Shown: one piece after another, positions 43,074 to 46,139 of the stretch | How the letters are laid out: each line of letters opens with the position of its first letter | Position numbering within the stretch: the first letter of the stretch is position 1 | DNA from: Algivirga pacifica | GTDB lineage: Bacteria; Bacteroidota; Bacteroidia; Cytophagales; Flammeovirgaceae | Length of the DNA stretch: 46,139 nucleotides | Direction: 5' to 3' | NCBI RefSeq assembly: GCF_039543525.1 | Contig: NZ_BAABJX010000056.1 | Span: forward strand, 1-46,139 | Notes under the pieces: generated by a model | Told to the model about the DNA's origin: nothing | Seen by the model: only the letters and a program-made list of their open reading frames with translations | Databases searched by the model: none | Translations under genes and position numbers: made by a program

Positions 43074-44714
43074 TCACTGTTCACTGCTTACCGTTTCTTC
43101 CAGCTTTTCTGAATGTTCTGTTTTCGATATATCAGAAGAACTTTTTAGTCTACGGGACGAAAGATGGTGCTCAGACTGACAGCGGTGGTTTTCAAAACCA
43201 GTGCTGATCAATGCTCCTCCTTCTTTTGTGAACTTATTCTGCATACCATGTATGTTATTCAGGAAGGTATGGTCAACAAACGATACTTCACTGAAATCAA
43301 GTACTATCTTTTGGTTTTTTGGTTGATTGTCAATCAGTGACTTAAACTTGAAGTAATTGATGAAAGAGGCTACTCCTGAAAACTTCACGACCAGACTATC
43401 CTGACCCGCTGAGATTTGCGTTTTCAGTTTAAATACTTCTTTGACTTTCACTCCTTGCACAAATTGTATCACAATTTTCAAGGCAATTCCGGCTGCAACC
43501 CCTACCAGAAGATCCGTCATCAAGGTTACAATCAGCGTGGTCAAGAACTGTAGCAATTGATCCGCTCCAATGCTACTGATTCTTTTAAACTCCTGAGGAG
43601 AGGCTAATCTAAATCCTGTAAAGACAAGCATAGCTGCCAGGGCTGCGTTAGGGATCGTTCTAATCACAGAAGCTGCTAGCAATACGAAAAGGAAAAGGAA
43701 AAGACCATGGTAGAAGTTACTCATTCTCCCCTTCGCTCCTGCATTGATATTGGCAGAACTCCTCACGATTTCTGAGATCATCGGCAATCCTCCGATCAAT
43801 CCGGCAATTGTGTTTCCAACACCGACCGCCACAAGGTCTTTATTCAGGTTGGTTTCTCTTTCTTCTGGATCTAGAGCATCAATTGCTTTTGCACTCAATA
43901 CAGATTCTATACTCCCCACCAAGGCAAACATGATGATGTATTTTATAGAAGTATACGTCAATAGCTGAGAAAAATCAGGGAAGGTTATTCCTCCTAAAAA
44001 GCTATCCGGAAGCACTACCAAGAACTGTGAAGGATCAATCGTATAATCGAAAGCTCCCAAGCTATAGCTATGCTCCTCTGACAGGTTAAAAACAAAGCCT
44101 AACGGAATCGCAAGCAATAAAATAAGAAGTGGCGCTGGTAATTTCTTTATCGTTTCATTTTTGAAAAGCGGATGAACAAATAACAACAGTAAACTCAGCA
44201 CCCCGATTACGGTCACTTTAGGATTTAGGTGCATGATACTATTGGGAATTTCAGCCAACAATCCCATTGGAGATTTCGCTTCTGGAATCACCCCCATGAT
44301 TACGTGAATCTGTTTGCTAATAATAATCACACCAATCGCTGCCAACATCCCTCGGATTACAGAAGTGGGAAACATTTCGCCCAGTTTTCCAAACTTGGCC
44401 CACCCCATAAGGATCTGAATCAAACCTGAAACGACAATAACGGCCAGGGTAAGTTTGTAACCAAGCATAGGGTCGTTACCCCCCAGTTCATAAACGGCAC
44501 TAACGGCAATAGCGATCAACCCTGCTGCAGGGCCCTTGATGACCAAAGGTGCACTGGATAAAAAAGTAACCACAAGTCCTCCGATAATGGCCGTGTATAT
44601 TCCGGCAATCGGTGGGAAACCACTTGCTTTGGAAATCCCCAGACAAAGCGGCAGTGCAATTAAAAAGACTAAAAAGCCTGATATAAGGTTGGATTTGGTG
44701 AATTTGTTAATCAT
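43074..44714 (-). CDS. SulP family anion transporter with STAS domain
   Basis: 546 residues. About 11 membrane segments, beginning NLISGFLVFLIALPLCLGISKASGFPPIAGIYTAIIGG, with SAPLVIKGPAAGLIAIA and GLIGGLPMISEIVRSSANINAGAKGRMSNFYHG typical of SulP. The C-terminal STAS domain (about 435-515) has KIVLDFSEVSFVDHTFLNNIHGM. It probably carries sulphate or bicarbonate across the inner membrane. The final residues ETVSSEQ and the TGA are encoded by the heptamer run at 43036-43091. Confidence 0.93.
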   Translation of the reverse strand: MINKFTKSNLISGFLVFLIALPLCLGISKASGFPPIAGIYTAIIGGLVVTFLSSAPLVIKGPAAGLIAIAVSAVYELGGNDPMLGYKLTLAVIVVSGLIQILMGWAKFGKLGEMFPTSVIRGMLAAIGVIIISKQIHVIMGVIPEAKSPMGLLAEIPNSIMHLNPKVTVIGVLSLLLLFVHPLFKNETIKKLPAPLLILLLAIPLGFVFNLSEEHSYSLGAFDYTIDPSQFLVVLPDSFLGGITFPDFSQLLTYTSIKYIIMFALVGSIESVLSAKAIDALDPEERETNLNKDLVAVGVGNTIAGLIGGLPMISEIVRSSANINAGAKGRMSNFYHGLFLFLFVLLAASVIRTIPNAALAAMLVFTGFRLASPQEFKRISSIGADQLLQFLTTLIVTLMTDLLVGVAAGIALKIVIQFVQGVKVKEVFKLKTQISAGQDSLVVKFSGVASFINYFKFKSLIDNQPKNQKIVLDFSEVSFVDHTFLNNIHGMQNKFTKEGGALISTGFENHRCQSEHHLSSRRLKSSSDISKTEHSEKLEETVSSEQ

Positions 44715-44936
44715 TGTTTACCATTAATAGGTTCGAAATGATCGTAAATTCTGAAATCCACCCCAGATAACTACCACAAAGAATATTAATATATTTTATA
44801 AAAATAATTAAAATAATTAATAAATATCCCTTATGACCTCGTTTTCGATCACTTACCAAAAATACGGTGATAACTCTCACCAAAATACCCTATAGCACAT
44901 TAGCCTAGCAGGTGAGCTTCATCATCCAATCAAAAC

Positions 44937-45821
44937 TCAATTTAAACAACATCTTTTAAACTTTTGCCCACTCCCACATGGACAAGAATCGTTTCGACCT
45001 GGTGCTATTACTTTTTTAAACAGGTCCTGATCGATCACTTCCGTGGTGTCCTGATTGAATATTGTGGAAAGCTCTTTAAACAGCACCGGATGCTTTTTCT
45101 TTAACAGATGCGGGCGTTCAAAAAAATATTCGCTGGCTACTGCGAAGAATTCCTGACGATTCGTAGTGGCATACTCATCGATATCCGATTGATTATGCAT
45201 AATCTGTTCGGTCTTTACCCGCATAAAGTCTATCCAAGGCAACGAATAGGCTCTGCTGTCATAACCAGGAGGAATGCCATCGATGATTCCATCTTCCTTA
45301 TCGAAGAGGTGTACAAACTCATGGATTCCTACATTCCTTTTGTCATTAGAAATATCGAAACCAAGGTGCAAGGAAGGTTTTGACAGGATCATCTTGCCTT
45401 CCATCGGACCGTTGCCCACCATACCCGTGATGATTTCCTCCTTACTTCCTATGGTAAAGTTGCGGTCAAAGGAAGAGGGATAAAGAATGACCTCATTGAG
45501 GTAAGTGTAGTTCCATTCAGGGAATCCAAATAACGGTATAACCGCACTACTGGCTACGAGCAGACGATCCTCCAAGGTCACCTCTACCTGAACGCCGGTA
45601 ATTTTAATTTCCCTCAAGAAGTTCTGTATATCGGACTCAAACCGAAGTCTTTTTTCATCATTGAGACCTTTATAAAAAGTCACCTTCTCCAGCAATATCT
45701 TTTTCCACTTTTCAGGGGTTTTGACTTCTTGAGCTTTTTGCTTGGTTGTTTTTTTCCGACGGTTCCAGGTCAAGGAAATATAAAGAAAGATACTTGCCGT
45801 AAAAATAGTAAGGTAAATCAT
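44937..45821 (-). CDS. MtfA-like zinc peptidase with C-terminal SEC-C motif
   Basis: 294 residues. One N-terminal membrane segment (about 2-18). The peptidase part has HEFVHLFD (the HExxH zinc site of the MtfA/M90 family), PLFGFPEWNYTYLNEVILYP, and the downstream Glu in RQEFFAVASEYFFERP. The last 21 residues, PGRNDSCPCGSGQKFKRCCLN, are a SEC-C zinc-binding tail, as in SecA. The peptidase would be membrane-tied with the tail for partner binding; the partner is unknown. Confidence 0.92.
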   Translation of the reverse strand: MIYLTIFTASIFLYISLTWNRRKKTTKQKAQEVKTPEKWKKILLEKVTFYKGLNDEKRLRFESDIQNFLREIKITGVQVEVTLEDRLLVASSAVIPLFGFPEWNYTYLNEVILYPSSFDRNFTIGSKEEIITGMVGNGPMEGKMILSKPSLHLGFDISNDKRNVGIHEFVHLFDKEDGIIDGIPPGYDSRAYSLPWIDFMRVKTEQIMHNQSDIDEYATTNRQEFFAVASEYFFERPHLLKKKHPVLFKELSTIFNQDTTEVIDQDLFKKVIAPGRNDSCPCGSGQKFKRCCLN

Positions 45822-45884
45822 GGTCGGCCCTTATTTATTAGTTAAAAAAATAGTATTTGTGTTAAAGGTATGAGCTAATCTAAG

Positions 45885-46139
45885 CTATTTTTTAATCCCC
45901 TTTATTCCTGTAGCACAGCCAAAAAAGTGCTGTACATACTCCACTTCAAAGCCTACTTCTTCCAGCATCCTTTTGAATTGTGATGCGTTTTTAAAGTTCT
46001 CAGTATAGTAGCCCAACATCCTGTAACTTTCCAAATCATCAGCAAAGTGCTTCCCTATTTGTGGAATGATATATTTTAGGTAAAAATGCGAATCAAGGGT
46101 TAAAACCCCATCAAAATAAAAAGGGCTGAAGCAAATTTT
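45885..46139 (-). CDS. SAM-dependent methyltransferase, C-terminal end (partial)
   Basis: The last 84 residues of a gene that starts beyond the right edge, stop TAG at 45887-45885. The sequence with HFYLKYIIPQIGKHFADDLE, then SYRMLGYYTENFKNASQFKRM and LEEVGFEVEYVQHFFGCATG matches the C-terminus of UbiE/MenG-type methyltransferases. Whether it acts on a quinone cannot be told from this part. Confidence 0.75.
   Translation of the reverse strand, partial: KICFSPFYFDGVLTLDSHFYLKYIIPQIGKHFADDLESYRMLGYYTENFKNASQFKRMLEEVGFEVEYVQHFFGCATGIKGIKK

Overview
The window is a chromosomal segment of a Bacteroidota bacterium, most likely a marine or environmental member of the Cytophagales. The evidence is: promoters of the Bacteroidota type (TTTG, about 20 bp, TAnnTTTG), DAHP synthase fused to chorismate mutase, a large secreted protein with Ig-like and cadherin-like repeats, secreted sugar-active proteins, and few Shine-Dalgarno sites. 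The exact genus is inference. No rRNA, tRNA, transposase or phage gene was recognised.

Layout. 1-3573 (minus): N-terminal 1191 residues of a giant surface protein. 4288-6000 (plus): an HTH protein and a DUF4136 lipoprotein. 6136-8953 (minus): aroB and aroG-chorismate mutase, preceded by an attenuator whose leader peptide holds nine aromatic residues in a row. 9399-13398 (plus): gpsA, a DUF202 protein, a TM2-DUF4178 protein and a serpin lipoprotein. 13503-18254 (minus): an acetate-type transporter, a divergent carotenoid-oxygenase-like protein, and pxpB and pxpA without pxpC. 18544-25404 (minus): ilvE-ilvD-ilvB-ilvN-ilvA behind a second attenuator with an Ile/Val/Leu-rich leader peptide. 25568-25990: the remnant of an aldose 1-epimerase gene. 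26029-29536: a CRISPR array of 54 repeats and 53 spacers, read leftward from a leader at 29537-29809. 29810-37662 (minus): cas6-cas5-cas3-cas8-cas7-cas4-cas1-cas2, a type I-B-like system, with a WYL regulator upstream. 38990-45821 (minus): a GH31 glycosidase, a secreted Gfo/Idh/MocA protein, a SulP transporter and an MtfA-like peptidase with a SEC-C tail. 45885-46139: the end of a methyltransferase.

Two things stand out. First, the two textbook-style leader-peptide attenuators can be read directly from the sequence, each with a promoter, a leader ORF, an antiterminator arm and a terminator. Second, the gaps between genes are packed with several families of small structured repeats: heptanucleotide tandem repeats of many different sequences (GGTAAAA, GGTAAGA, GGATGAA, GGAAGGA, GCGATAA, TTGAAAA, GTGAACA types); a 47-bp unit carrying the very stable GCGAAGC mini-hairpin; mosaics of small hairpins separated by GTTGA; and TGTTTGGAA inverted repeats. 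Most sit at gene 3' ends, and in two genes the heptamers supply the stop codon.

The metabolic genes form two amino-acid modules (shikimate entry and branched-chain synthesis), each under its own end-product-sensing leader. The CRISPR block looks complete for adaptation, crRNA processing and interference.
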